A program made the position numbers and the translations under genes. Below, one piece after another: positions 25,506 to 34,627 of a DNA stretch of 64,000 nucleotides. How positions within the stretch are numbered: position 1 is the first letter of the stretch; every line of letters begins with the position of its first letter. Origin of the DNA: an uncultured Collinsella sp. (GTDB lineage: Bacteria > Actinomycetota > Coriobacteriia > Coriobacteriales > Coriobacteriaceae); assembly GCA_900539035.1 (NCBI GenBank), contig UQAU01000005.1, forward strand, positions 18,624-82,623. The letters are read 5' to 3'. The notes under the pieces are model-generated. The model made no database searches, was not told the origin of the DNA, and worked only from the letters and a program-made list of their open reading frames with translations.

Positions 25506-25521
25506 GTAAATGGCTATTTAG
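25506..25521 (+). repeat. inversion site S3
   Basis: GTAAATGGCTATTTAG, one base different from S1 and in the same orientation. It lies at the end of the silent TRD2' cassette, reading QLNSHL on the minus strand. Confidence 0.8.
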
Positions 25522-26156
25522 CTGCGTGAGGTTAACCTCTGAAACATCAATCTCGCCCGACATGAGTTTGGGGAGAAGACTATCGCGAAAAACAGCAAGC
25601 TTTCGAGCTTCAATCTTACTCATGACATACTGATCAATAATCGGCTGCATAAGCTGAGTTTGGCTAAGAAGAATATTTTCAGGTGGAATAACAACTTCGG
25701 ACTCTGCCAACGCGCTGCGTTTGATATGCCCCATTGTCGTTGCACGATCTTTGGCAAGCATAATAAATCGTGCTAAATGATGTTTGGTCCAGCCATAATA
25801 GAACCAGCTTGGATACGCAGAAGAAGTCACTTTAAATAGATGCTGATTTAGACCGGCGTTCCCGCCCGCCCAAAAATCCAGCAATAGGGTCCCGGACCAA
25901 GAGAAAATGAGGTCACCGTCGTGAACCTTAGCGCTATCGACAATGCCACTCTTGCAACGCTCGGCATCGCTTCCGCAAAAGCCTTGTCCCAGTTCGCGAA
26001 TCTTCAGCACGGGTAGACCTTCATCTCCAGTGTCTGGGCGGAACTTTTGCATTGCAAGTCCGTTTTTATAGTCAGCAATGTCCAGCAAAGAAGCGGTATC
26101 CCAATCAGAACCCGCGTCGTCTATTAAACGTTGAAAGATCAAGTCAAACAGTTCTT

Positions 26157-26172
26157 CTAAATAGCCATTTAG
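26157..26172 (-). repeat. inversion site S4 (inverted copy)
   Basis: CTAAATAGCCATTTAG on the plus strand, at the start of the silent TRD2' cassette. It is the outer boundary of the invertible locus and lies 2.8 kb from S1. Confidence 0.85.
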
Positions 26173-26212
26173 CTAAGTCTCTACGGCAGCTCGGACGCCA
26201 TGTCTCGCCGCA

Positions 26213-26250
26213 CAAAAACGGGGCAGCTCGCGCTTCTGCAAACTGCCCCG
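26213..26250 (-). terminator. terminator after the double zinc-ribbon protein gene
   Basis: Minus strand CGGGGCAG pairs with CTGCCCCG and is followed by TTTTTG. It also insulates the invertible locus from that gene. Confidence 0.7.
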
Positions 26251-26293
26251 CACCCCTAGCTATCGCGTCATAAGACTAACCAGCACCACTCCC

Positions 26294-27631
26294 CTACTTC
26301 CCAAATAGCGCACCCAGCAGGCCGCGGCGTTTGGGCTTTTCCTCTCGGTAAGAGCCCTCGGCAGTTGCTGCCACTTGGCGCGGTGGCTCGCCGCCTCCAC
26401 GGCGTACAATCTGGTATAGGAAGGGCGATTTAACGTATTTGACCTCGATGGGCGTGGCGTGCACGGTGCTTTCGCTCGACAGCATCACGCTGGGATTGAG
26501 CGGTGCTACCACATGCGTCTCGCGCTTGTCGCCAAACACCACCGCTGCCGCGCGACCCGTCTGGCCGTTTACGGCAATACGCACCTGCTCGCCGTCGCGG
26601 CTGTCCGACGCCGGGCGATCGATAAAGTAGACCGGCACCATCACCAGGCCGTCCTTATGCTTGCGGGCCTTGCGCGCCCAGGCGCGGATGCTCTTTTTAT
26701 TGAGCCCCAGCACCGCCTCGGCATCGTTGCCTGCAACGTCGAGCGCCAGCTTATCAATGACCACCTGGTCCTTGGTAGACGCATCGACGGAAACGACGCG
26801 GAAGTCGCCTTCCTGCATGGCGGGATCGAACGGCCCCACCTTGCCAAAGTCCCACGGCTCCAAAATGCCCATAAGGCGAACGTCCAGGTAGTTTGCCCTG
26901 GGATATGCCCAGTCGAGCACCTCGTAGTACACCAGGGTCTCCTTGCTCAGCCCTTTGCCCGGGAAGGACGCCATCATGCGCAGGTCCGCCAGCGCCATGG
27001 GGAAATAGAAGAGCATCATGTCATTTTGGATCGCGTCTTCTACGTCGTGCCCGGCAAAGGCGTCGGGGTACTGGCGCACCAGCTGCAGCGCGTTGGCACG
27101 TGCCTGCTGAGGCGAGATTTCGCAGGGGACGCCCTGTTCGGGAACGTATTCGGCACCCACGCCCATGGTCAGGCGTTTGCTAAACGTACCGGGCTTGAGC
27201 AGGTCGGCAACGCCGATCTTATTGCCGCATGACGGGCACTCAAACACGCGCTGGGTCGATGACCCCTCAAAGGACGCGCCGCAGAAGGGGCAGGGAATGC
27301 TCACGTGCGTCGCCTCTTGGAACTCCTGCGCCGTGCCGCGGTCCTCCCACAACAGATGCTCCAGAACCGACTGATTGCGCCAGTGCGCATTGAAGAAATA
27401 CCAGTCCGGGTCCTCCGGGCGCTCGAGCTGCGAGACGTGCGTGAGCTTGAGCAGCCCGTCAACCACCGTCAGCGGCGTATGACGGATACCTAGGGCGCTC
27501 TTGGGCTCCCCCGCATCGGCCTGCCACGGAACGACCGTGCCGCAATAGGCGCACTCAAAGCTGCGCTTTGCCTGGTGCGAATACATGGGGCCGCCGCAGT
27601 TTTGGCATTTAATGGCAAACATCTCGTCCAT
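26294..27631 (-). CDS. protein with two zinc-ribbon motifs, function unknown
   Basis: 445 residues with a strong AAAGGAGG ribosome site. The first zinc ribbon is at about residues 9-32 (CQNCGG...CAYCG). A second of the same CxxC type is at about 113-137 (CPFCGASFEG...CPSCGNK). The following domain has an NALQLVRQYPDAF segment and ends in a basic tail (KPKRRGLLGALFGK). No signal peptide or membrane helix is present, so it is cytoplasmic. The ribbons resemble those of TFIIB/replication-type Zn proteins, but I cannot name the family. It is monocistronic. Confidence 0.8.
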   Translation of the reverse strand: MDEMFAIKCQNCGGPMYSHQAKRSFECAYCGTVVPWQADAGEPKSALGIRHTPLTVVDGLLKLTHVSQLERPEDPDWYFFNAHWRNQSVLEHLLWEDRGTAQEFQEATHVSIPCPFCGASFEGSSTQRVFECPSCGNKIGVADLLKPGTFSKRLTMGVGAEYVPEQGVPCEISPQQARANALQLVRQYPDAFAGHDVEDAIQNDMMLFYFPMALADLRMMASFPGKGLSKETLVYYEVLDWAYPRANYLDVRLMGILEPWDFGKVGPFDPAMQEGDFRVVSVDASTKDQVVIDKLALDVAGNDAEAVLGLNKKSIRAWARKARKHKDGLVMVPVYFIDRPASDSRDGEQVRIAVNGQTGRAAAVVFGDKRETHVVAPLNPSVMLSSESTVHATPIEVKYVKSPFLYQIVRRGGGEPPRQVAATAEGSYREEKPKRRGLLGALFGK

Positions 27632-27891
27632 GGAAACGTCCTCCTTTGCACAGGGCTGTCGACATTAAGTATGTCGAGCAAATCGACGCGTGCCCATACC
27701 CATGTGGCCCAAAATGGGGCACTCGGTCGGACGGGAAGGCGCAGTGAACTCGAAGGCGCGCGGGCAGTCGTCCCCCTCCGCCTCGCGCCCGTTAGCGCCG
27801 GCAGACCATTGCTGCATTTTCTGAGCATCGGTACACGTTGCGTCTGCGCGAGCTACACTATCCCCTTAATAAGAATGCGAGGAGATACGCC

Positions 27892-29073
27892 ATGCTATTT
27901 GTAAATCGGCTGGTACATATGCTTGTTCCCGGCAGCGAAAGCGAGCCGGTCGATAACTCCTGCCGCACCAATGCGGGTTTTGCCGCAAGCCTCATCTGCA
28001 TCGGCCTCAACATCACGCTGTGCCTGGCCAAGGGCATAGCCGGTCTGCTCGCGGGCTCCGTCTCGCTTATCGCCGATGCCTTCAACAACCTTTCCGACGC
28101 CTCGAGCAACATTGTGAGCCTGCTCGGATTCCGCCTTGCCAGCCGCCCGGCCGACGAGGGGCACCCCTATGGCCACGGCCGCTACGAGTACCTGGCGGGG
28201 CTGTTTGTCGCCGTTCTCGTTTGCGCCGTCGGCATCAACCTGATCCTGGAGTCGGTCACCAAGATCATCAAGCCCTCCCCCACCGTGTATTCGGCGCTCT
28301 CCATGGCAGCCCTTGTCCTGTCCATGCTCGTCAAGTTTTGGATGGCGGCGTTCAACCGCACGCTCGGCAACCGCATCGATTCCGAGACGCTTATCGCCAC
28401 GGCGCAGGACTCCAAAAACGACGTCATTGCCTCGGCCTCGGTCCTGGCCGCAGCGCTTATTTCGCAGACGACCGGCTTTGACCTCGATGGCTGGGCAGGC
28501 CTGGGCGTGGGCATCTTCATCTGCATCAGCGGCATGGGCCTGGTGCGCGACGCCATCAGCCCGCTGTTGGGGCAAGCGCCCGACCCCAAGCTCGTCCAGG
28601 CAATCCGCGACAAGATCATGTCGTATCCGCAGGTCCTAGGCACGCACGACCTCATGGTGCACGACTACGGTCCCGGCCGCCAGTTTGCCAGCGCACACGT
28701 GGAAATGCCCGGCGAGGGCGATGCGTTTGAACATCACGAGATCCTGGACACCATCGAGCACGATATCAAACGGCAGATGGGCATCGGTATCACGCTACAC
28801 TGCGACCCCATCGCCACCACCGGCGACGACCTGCGCGGCTGGGTCAAGCGCGGCATAGCGCAAATCGACCCCACGCTCTCCATCCATGACCTGCACGAGC
28901 ACGACGGGTTCGTTTCGTTTGACCTGGTGCGTCCCGACGGCTTTGACATATCCGACGAGGAGCTGCTGGAGCTCGTCACGCGCATCGTGCACGAGCGCCG
29001 GCCCGATGCCTCGTGCGTCGTCACATTTGACTCCGGCTTTAGCTCGCCCGAGCGTCCGGCCGAGCAGCTGTAA
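27892..29073 (+). CDS. cation diffusion facilitator family transporter
   Basis: 393 residues from the ATG at 27892, 7 nt after GAGGAG; in-frame extension to 27838 lacks a ribosome site. It has six predicted membrane helices with the CDF signatures SLIADAFNNLSDASSNIVSL and DEGHPYGHGRYEYLAGL, and the aspartates of helices II and V (QDSKNDVIAS) that bind the metal. A cytoplasmic ferredoxin-like dimer domain follows (about 215-290), and then an extra C-terminal region of about 80 residues. It exports Zn2+, Fe2+, Mn2+ or related ions in exchange for protons; the ion cannot be fixed from sequence. Confidence 0.93.
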   Translation: MLFVNRLVHMLVPGSESEPVDNSCRTNAGFAASLICIGLNITLCLAKGIAGLLAGSVSLIADAFNNLSDASSNIVSLLGFRLASRPADEGHPYGHGRYEYLAGLFVAVLVCAVGINLILESVTKIIKPSPTVYSALSMAALVLSMLVKFWMAAFNRTLGNRIDSETLIATAQDSKNDVIASASVLAAALISQTTGFDLDGWAGLGVGIFICISGMGLVRDAISPLLGQAPDPKLVQAIRDKIMSYPQVLGTHDLMVHDYGPGRQFASAHVEMPGEGDAFEHHEILDTIEHDIKRQMGIGITLHCDPIATTGDDLRGWVKRGIAQIDPTLSIHDLHEHDGFVSFDLVRPDGFDISDEELLELVTRIVHERRPDASCVVTFDSGFSSPERPAEQL

Positions 29074-29081
29074 TCGACAGC

Positions 29082-29150
29082 AAAACGGGACGCAGGACCG
29101 CCGACCAACGCGCCTACGCGCCCGGTCACGCGATCCTGCGCCCCGTTTTT
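29082..29150. terminator. bidirectional terminator between convergent genes
   Basis: AAAACGGG and CGCAGGA on the left pair with TCCTGCG and CCCGTTTT on the right. T-runs occur on both strands, serving the CDF gene (plus) and the gene at 29184-30140 (minus). Confidence 0.75.
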
Positions 29151-29183
29151 GTTTGCACTGCTAAGGCTCTATCCGCTCGACCG

Positions 29184-30140
29184 CTAGTTCCCCTGCGCGC
29201 CCGAAATGCCGTTTTGCAGGGCATCCCAGGCATTCGTTGCCATATCGCCCAAGTTCTGTGCGGTATCGCCGAGATTCTGAGCCGTGTCGCCCAGCTCTTG
29301 GGCCTTATCCCCAAGCTCCTGGGCCTTGTTGCTCAGGTCTTCCAGCGTGTTGGAGCTCGAGCTGTCCGTGGTGCCCTGGTCGCCGGACGCGTTGCCCGAC
29401 AAGCCGTCCTTGCGCGTGAGCTGAATCTCGAGGTTACCGTTGTCGTTATAGTAGGCAGACGTCACGACCCAATTGGCATCGACAACGGGCGTCGAGCCGT
29501 CATCGGTCAGAATCACGGCGTTCGAAAGATCGGCCCCGCGCGACTTGAGGAGCTTCTTGGCGTTGGACCAGTACTGACCCGGGATATCGCTCAGGTCGAC
29601 GGTGCCGGACTGGATAGTCTCGGTCTGCTCGGCCGTGGTATCAGTCGTGGCGCCCCGCTTGTTGAGCATGCCCGACACGATGGCAAACACAACCGACAAG
29701 GCAAAGAAGATCGCCAGCACGATGAGGATCTTCTTGATCACGCTCGACGAACGCGAAGGCTTCTTCTCCTCGTCCTCGCCATACTGAGGGATGGACTTGG
29801 GATACTCACGATACGGCTCGCGCGCATATCGGTCGCGCGACTCGTAGCGAGGCTGTGCCGTGCGCGGCATATATGTCGTCTGCTGAGGCTGCGGAATGGG
29901 ATTCTGCAGCAGGTCATCATAAGGGTCTGCCGCCGCGTTGCCGTAGGGACTCTGCGACGAGACGCCATACGGGTCCTGCGCTGCGTTTCCGTAATTCACA
30001 ACGCGCGTGGGATCGGCCGACGCCTGCGTCGTATCGGGGGCAGCGTAGCCGGGATTCGGCACGACGCGGGTCTCATCGGCGCCATTGCCCGTCCGCGGGG
30101 AGCCGTAGCCACCCATTACGGTCGTCTTATCCTGGTCCAT
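29184..30140 (-). CDS. single-pass membrane protein with disordered N-terminus and heptad-repeat tail
   Basis: 318 residues, start 8 nt after AAAGGA. About 125 cytoplasmic residues are Tyr/Pro/Gln/Arg-rich and disordered. One membrane helix follows at about 137-158 (ILIVLAIFFALSVVFAIVSG). An exported domain of about 70 residues is PASTA-like in size (LSDIPGQYWSNAKKLLKSRG). The tail repeats the heptad xAQELGD/xAQNLGD five times (about 265-300), suggesting a coiled coil. Function is unknown; the layout suggests an envelope-associated structural or signalling protein. Confidence 0.8.
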   Translation of the reverse strand: MDQDKTTVMGGYGSPRTGNGADETRVVPNPGYAAPDTTQASADPTRVVNYGNAAQDPYGVSSQSPYGNAAADPYDDLLQNPIPQPQQTTYMPRTAQPRYESRDRYAREPYREYPKSIPQYGEDEEKKPSRSSSVIKKILIVLAIFFALSVVFAIVSGMLNKRGATTDTTAEQTETIQSGTVDLSDIPGQYWSNAKKLLKSRGADLSNAVILTDDGSTPVVDANWVVTSAYYNDNGNLEIQLTRKDGLSGNASGDQGTTDSSSSNTLEDLSNKAQELGDKAQELGDTAQNLGDTAQNLGDMATNAWDALQNGISGAQGN

Positions 30141-30278
30141 GCAACGATTCCTTTCCGTCGCCTGTAAGCATCAAGTTATCCATGCATTCTACCCGCGCAA
30201 AAGTCTATGATGGGCAAAGCCTGCCGGTATTTACAAGACATGCGCGGCCGACGGTCACAAGCGAATCGAGGATATGTC

Positions 30279-30515
30279 ATGGCAAAAAGCAAGCTCATCA
30301 AGGACACGACGCGTGCCGAGCGTGAGGAGATCATCAAGCTAGCGCTCGCTGGCTGCGGCAACGGCAGTTGCGACAACTGCGGAAGCTGCAGCTTGGGAGC
30401 CGGCGATCCGTACGGCACCTACCAGCCCTACATTGACGGCGAGATGGAAATCGCCGATATCAACATGATGGTCGCCGAGCGCAACGCCAAACTCTTCGGC
30501 CTCCAGCGCGGCTAA
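30279..30515 (+). CDS. small cysteine-rich protein (78 aa)
   Basis: The chosen ATG (30279) starts MAKSKLIKDTTRAEREE; GAGGA lies 8 nt upstream. The centre has four cysteines spaced C-x4-C-x2-C-x2-C (GCGNGSCDNCGSC), which could bind zinc or an Fe-S cluster. The rest is charged and helical. No family is recognised. It is divergent from the heptad-repeat membrane protein gene, with 138 bp between them. Confidence 0.7.
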   Translation: MAKSKLIKDTTRAEREEIIKLALAGCGNGSCDNCGSCSLGAGDPYGTYQPYIDGEMEIADINMMVAERNAKLFGLQRG

Positions 30516-30516
30516 C

Positions 30517-30539
30517 GATCCCTTGGGGACGGAGGAAAA
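30517..30539. repeat. 23-bp repeat, copy 1
   Basis: GATCCCTTGGGGACGGAGG plus AAAA; it matches 53827-53849 with one difference. Confidence 0.6.
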
Positions 30540-30577
30540 AGTCCCCGGCGACACTGCGTTTTGCGTCACCGGGGACT
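30535..30577 (-). terminator. terminator of the large zinc-ribbon membrane protein gene
   Basis: Minus strand AGTCCCCGG-T-GAC pairs with GTC-G-CCGGGGACT and is followed by TTTTTCC, 28 nt past the stop codon. Confidence 0.75.
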
Positions 30578-30604
30578 GTTCAGATTACTCCCTGCCGCTT
30601 TGCT

Positions 30605-32626
30605 CTACTCGTTGGGTACGTACGTAGCCCTGGCTCGCTCGGGCGTCACGTCCTGACCACTGGAATAGCTCGAGTCGAATGCGTGCGCAACCAAGTCGTG
30701 CGTGTCCCATGCCATGCAGTCAAACTCGCCAGTATCGAGGACAACGATATAGCCCTTGCCGTCGTAGTAGAAATGGTCCTCGGTGTAGTTATCGTCATCG
30801 TCGATGTTGTCTTCGGACACAGAGTCCATATCCGGCTTTGCCGTCTTAATTGCCTGCTTGGCCTCGCTCTTGAGGGTATCGAACGAGAGCCCGTGCTGCG
30901 CAAGCGAGTCCTCGAGCGAAACCTGCTCACCCGTCTTGAGGTTGTAGTACGCCGACCTCGTCATCCGTTCCGATCGATACGGAGGTTGATAGCTGTCGGT
31001 AAACGTGCGCACACAGGCAATATCGCCATCGATCGAGACGATCTCGGCGGTATACATCATGGTCACGCGGCTGTCCTCGTCATCCATCGAGGCCTGCTTG
31101 CTCGCATCGAGCGTATCCGCAACGAGCTGGACCATATCCTTGTTAAACTTGGCGACGCCAACGCCCTGGCCCTTCACCTGGGGATAGGTCCACGTTGCCG
31201 TGATCTGGCACGTGTCATCGGGGGACGGGTCCAGCGGGCCTTCGCCAACCGCAGCCGTAAAGTTGACATCCTGCGTGGCAGAGACGGCCTCGTAGCTCGC
31301 CTGCGCATCGTCGCCGGCATCCTTCGACTTCAGCTGCTCCAGCGTCGTGGCCACCGTGCCAATGGTGCTGTTAACCGAGCTCTCGTCGGCATACAAGAAA
31401 CCAATACCGCCCAAAGAGGCAGAACCAACTTCATTCGGGGCAACAAGGTCGGTTATGGCTTTGAATGACTTGCCGTCGTAGCCAATGAATTTAACTTGGT
31501 ATTCGTGAGCAGAAGGACCACTTTCGCCAGAGAGATCGCTTTGCTTAATTGCTGTCCCATGGTCATACCACTGCGAAAAACCAATCTTGCCCTCGTATTC
31601 ATCAAGCCAGACAGACACACACGCCTCCTGATGAGATACGTTTACCTCTGGCGTGTAGACCTTCTCAATCTCGCCATTCTTATACGCCCAGACCTCAAGA
31701 TGCGCAGCGGCTGCGTTATCCCCACGGTCCACCGGTTCATCGGAATACTCAATCAGCAGCTCATCTTGACCATCGCCATCAAAGTCAATGAGCTTGGCGT
31801 AAGCAACGCCCTGGGCTCCATACGCATATTCATCGAACCCGACAGCCTCACCCTCGCCGTACTTCTTCTGGTACTCGAGAATCTTATCGGTGAACAGCTC
31901 GTTTGCCGTCTTGACCGCTGCCTTGGCAGAGGCTTTGGCCTCCTTCTTGGACTGGGTGAGCTCGACATTCTTGGGGGCGTCCGAACCTTCCTTGGCGTAG
32001 TCGACCTTCATGGTGGTCGTGCTCTTCTTTTTGCCCTTGCCCGAGGTAATGGTCATCTGGTACTTCTGATCGGGCAGCTCGCCAAAGTCCTCCATGGCAA
32101 AGCCGTCCTCGCCATCCACTTTGATGGTGTAGCTCTTGCCCTTGCCGGACACCGGCGCCAGCTCGACGGTATAGCTCTTGAGCTTTTTGCCCTTGCTGTT
32201 CTTGGGCAGAATCTTAGTCTCGCACGCGCAGACAACATAGCCCTTGCCACCCGAGGTTACCTCGGACGACGCGCCGATACGCGGCACGATCACGATAGCG
32301 GCGACAATGGCGACAACGGCCACGCCGCCGATAACAGCCGCGACGATACGGCCCCTGTGTTTGGGCTTCTTGGGCTGCGGCGTCGGAACAAACGGCTGAG
32401 CGACCTCAGCAGGCTCGGTCATAGGTTCCTCATAACGAGGCTGCGCCGCCATATGAGCCGAGACACCCTGAGGAGCGTGCTGTCCCGCAGGGGCAGTCGC
32501 CGGCGCATCCCCTACCGGAAACGCCACGGGCTCCGCCTGGTCCTCAACGCCGCCCACGCGAGCGCCGCAGCTCGTGCAAAACGTGGAGCCATCGGGTATC
32601 TGAGCTCCGCACTTAGTGCAATACAT
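30605..32626 (-). CDS. zinc-ribbon membrane protein with DUF3298/RsiV-like C-terminal domain
   Basis: 673 residues from the ATG at 32626, 6 nt after GGAG. The N-terminal zinc ribbon MYCTKCGAQIPDGSTFCTSC closely matches the ribbon of the protein at 12359-13198. After a Pro-rich linker, one membrane helix lies at about 102-124 (IVAAVIGGVAVVAIVAAIVI). The exported part has a beta domain (about 140-220), a Lys/Ala linker, a calcium-loop-like DFDGDGQDELLIEY region and a C-terminal DUF3298/RsiV-like domain. Function is unknown; extracytoplasmic sensing is plausible. A palindrome shared with the smaller zinc-ribbon gene lies 82 nt upstream. Confidence 0.85.
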   Translation of the reverse strand: MYCTKCGAQIPDGSTFCTSCGARVGGVEDQAEPVAFPVGDAPATAPAGQHAPQGVSAHMAAQPRYEEPMTEPAEVAQPFVPTPQPKKPKHRGRIVAAVIGGVAVVAIVAAIVIVPRIGASSEVTSGGKGYVVCACETKILPKNSKGKKLKSYTVELAPVSGKGKSYTIKVDGEDGFAMEDFGELPDQKYQMTITSGKGKKKSTTTMKVDYAKEGSDAPKNVELTQSKKEAKASAKAAVKTANELFTDKILEYQKKYGEGEAVGFDEYAYGAQGVAYAKLIDFDGDGQDELLIEYSDEPVDRGDNAAAAHLEVWAYKNGEIEKVYTPEVNVSHQEACVSVWLDEYEGKIGFSQWYDHGTAIKQSDLSGESGPSAHEYQVKFIGYDGKSFKAITDLVAPNEVGSASLGGIGFLYADESSVNSTIGTVATTLEQLKSKDAGDDAQASYEAVSATQDVNFTAAVGEGPLDPSPDDTCQITATWTYPQVKGQGVGVAKFNKDMVQLVADTLDASKQASMDDEDSRVTMMYTAEIVSIDGDIACVRTFTDSYQPPYRSERMTRSAYYNLKTGEQVSLEDSLAQHGLSFDTLKSEAKQAIKTAKPDMDSVSEDNIDDDDNYTEDHFYYDGKGYIVVLDTGEFDCMAWDTHDLVAHAFDSSYSSGQDVTPERARATYVPNE

Positions 32627-32707
32627 CGCATCTCCCGTCTCTCGCCGCAGCCGCAATGCGCCCGCGCAGTTCTTCCAACTACACCGTACGAGAGAAATCG
32701 TGATTCT

Positions 32708-32719
32708 TGTTGCGCAACA
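32708..32719. promoter_or_regulatory. palindromic operator candidate TGTTGCGCAACA (copy 2)
   Basis: Identical to 13262-13273 and likewise flanked by ATT on the far side. It is 82 nt upstream of the large zinc-ribbon gene, with a TACGGT -10-like element 23 nt downstream of its TTGCGC core, close to the 22 nt in copy 1. Confidence 0.55.
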
Positions 32720-32813
32720 TTACCGCCACGTCCAAAACTATCCCCTTGGGACCAAAAAGCCTCGCCGAGCCATGGGGCGCGGCGGGGCGGGCAAGCGGCT
32801 ATGCGCGGCAGGC

Positions 32814-34481
32814 TTAGAACAGGCCGGTGATGTTGCCGTCGTTGTCGACGTCGATGTTCTCGGCCGCGGGAACCTTGGGCAAGCCAGGCATGGTCAGAAC
32901 GCTGCCGGTCAGCGCGACCACAAAGTGGGCACCGGCGGAAACCTTGAGCTCGCGCACGGTGATGCGGAAGCCCTCGGGAGCGCCCAGCGCCTTGGCGTTG
33001 TCGCTAAAGCTGTACTGCGTCTTGGCGACACACACCGGCAGGTTGCCAAAGCCGTTCTCGCGCAGCTCGGCGAGCTGGCGCTTGGCAGCCGGCGTAAAGT
33101 CGACGCCGTCGGCGCGGTAAACCTTGGTGGCAACGGCCTCGAGGGCGTCGGCCACATCGGCACCGTCCTCGTAGGCAAACTTGAGCTCACTCGGCTGCTC
33201 AATCAGGCGCATGACCTCATCGGCCAGGTCGAGCGCGCCCTCGCCGCCCTTAGCCCAAACCTCGGACAGCTTAACGTTGACACCGAGCTTCTGGCACTCG
33301 GACTCGATGAGCTCGAGCTCGGCCTCGGTGTCCGTCGGGAAGCGGTTGATGGCGACCACGCAGGGCAGACCGTAGACATTCTGAATGTTGTCGACGTGGC
33401 GCAGCAGGTTGGGCATGCCGGCCTTGAGGGCCTCGAGGTTCTCCTCGTTGAGGTCGGCCTTGGCAACACCGCCGTTGTACTTAAGCGCACGGGCGGTGGC
33501 GACAATCACGACGGCGCTAGGGCGAACGCCCGTCATGCGGCACTTGATGTCGAGGAACTTCTCGGCACCCAGGTCGGCGCCGAAACCGGCCTCGGTAATC
33601 GCGACGTCGCCAAAGCGCATGGCCATGCGGGTGGCCATGATGGAGTTGCAGCCGTGGGCAATATTGGCGAAAGGACCGCCGTGGACAAACGCGGGCGTGC
33701 CCTCGAGTGTCTGAACCAGGTTGGGTTTGAGCGCGTCCTTGAGCAGGGCAGCCATGGCACCCTGAGCCTTAAGGTCACGGGCGCGGACGGGCTCGCCGGC
33801 ATAGCTGTAGCCGACAACAATCTCGCCCAGGCGCTCCTTGAGGTCATTGATGCTCGTGGACAGGCACAGGATTGCCATGACCTCGGAGGCAACGGTGATG
33901 TCGAAGCCATCCTCGCGTGGCACTCCCTGGGCCTTGCCGCCAATGCCGTCGATAACATGGCGCAGCTGACGGTCGTTCATGTCGACAACGCGCTTCCAGG
34001 TGATGCGCTTAACGTCGATGCCGAGCTGGTTGCCCTGCTGAATATGGTTGTCGAGCATGGCTGCCAGCAGGTTGTTGGCGGCACCGATGGCATGAAAGTC
34101 GCCGGTAAAGTGCAGGTTGATGTCCTCCATGGGGATGACCTGCGCCCAACCGCCGCCGGCGGCACCACCCTTCACGCCAAACACGGGACCGAGCGAAGGC
34201 TCGCGCAGAGCCACGGCGCTCTTGACGCCGCGACGGCGCAGACCATCGGCCAGGCCGATGGTCGTGGTGGTCTTGCCCTCGCCCGCGGGCGTGGGATTGA
34301 TAGCGGTCACGAGGACAAGCTTGGCCTGGTGATCAGTTGGCTCGTTGAGCAGGGAATAGTCGACCTTTGCCTTGTCAAAGCCGTACGGAATCAGATGCTT
34401 AACGTCGACGCCGGCGTTCTTGGCCACCTCGGTAATAGGCAGCGGCGTAACAGAACGTGCGATTTCGATGTCAGTAGGCAT
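32814..34481 (-). CDS. fhs: formate-tetrahydrofolate ligase
   Basis: 555 residues from the ATG at 34481, 7 nt after AAAGGA, which matches the family's usual length of about 556. It has the ATP-binding [18 protein letters not shown], the folate-site [20 protein letters not shown] equivalent (here [12 protein letters not shown]) and the C-terminal AENIDVD. It makes 10-formyl-THF from formate, THF and ATP, or runs in reverse to gain ATP in anaerobes. With folD and the cyclodeaminase it completes a THF one-carbon route. It is monocistronic, with its own promoter. Confidence 0.97.
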   Translation of the reverse strand: MPTDIEIARSVTPLPITEVAKNAGVDVKHLIPYGFDKAKVDYSLLNEPTDHQAKLVLVTAINPTPAGEGKTTTTIGLADGLRRRGVKSAVALREPSLGPVFGVKGGAAGGGWAQVIPMEDINLHFTGDFHAIGAANNLLAAMLDNHIQQGNQLGIDVKRITWKRVVDMNDRQLRHVIDGIGGKAQGVPREDGFDITVASEVMAILCLSTSINDLKERLGEIVVGYSYAGEPVRARDLKAQGAMAALLKDALKPNLVQTLEGTPAFVHGGPFANIAHGCNSIMATRMAMRFGDVAITEAGFGADLGAEKFLDIKCRMTGVRPSAVVIVATARALKYNGGVAKADLNEENLEALKAGMPNLLRHVDNIQNVYGLPCVVAINRFPTDTEAELELIESECQKLGVNVKLSEVWAKGGEGALDLADEVMRLIEQPSELKFAYEDGADVADALEAVATKVYRADGVDFTPAAKRQLAELRENGFGNLPVCVAKTQYSFSDNAKALGAPEGFRITVRELKVSAGAHFVVALTGSVLTMPGLPKVPAAENIDVDNDGNITGLF

Positions 34482-34521
34482 GGGCGGTCCTTTCGTTACC
34501 GGATGAGAAAAAGACCAATCC

Positions 34522-34549
34522 AGCATAGCACGCGCGCGCAATAGTAAAA
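34522..34549 (-). promoter_or_regulatory. candidate fhs promoter
   Basis: Minus strand TTTTAC, a 16-nt spacer and TATGCT, with the -10 about 40 nt before the start codon. Confidence 0.45.
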
Positions 34550-34627
34550 CGCCCGTAACCGACGAACGGCGATATGTTTACCCGATGCCCAGCGATAGCC
34601 TACAGATGCGCTAAAACAAGCCCATTC

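Larger units (their letters stand above)
25489..26172 (-). pseudogene. silent specificity cassette: alternative TRD2 half (TRD2')
   Basis: This is a promoterless, startless hsdS second half. Its frame opens at site S4 (LNGYLEELFDLI) directly after an in-frame TAG. It runs through a recognition domain (NGLAMQKFRPDTGDEGLPV... IIDQYVMSKIEARKL) and closes with LLPKLMSGEIDVSEVNLTQL and NSHL at site S3, matching the end of the expressed hsdS. No stop follows S3, and the frame continues into the recombinase. Inversion between S1 and S4 would place it after TRD1 in frame. It is a storage cassette, not a decayed gene. Confidence 0.8.

Noticed and set aside
23924..26172. Reading the hsdS fragments as simple pseudogene decay
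   Set aside because: Both fragments begin or end exactly at the 16-bp sites, keep open frames, and join in frame after predicted inversions. That fits a cassette system better than decay.
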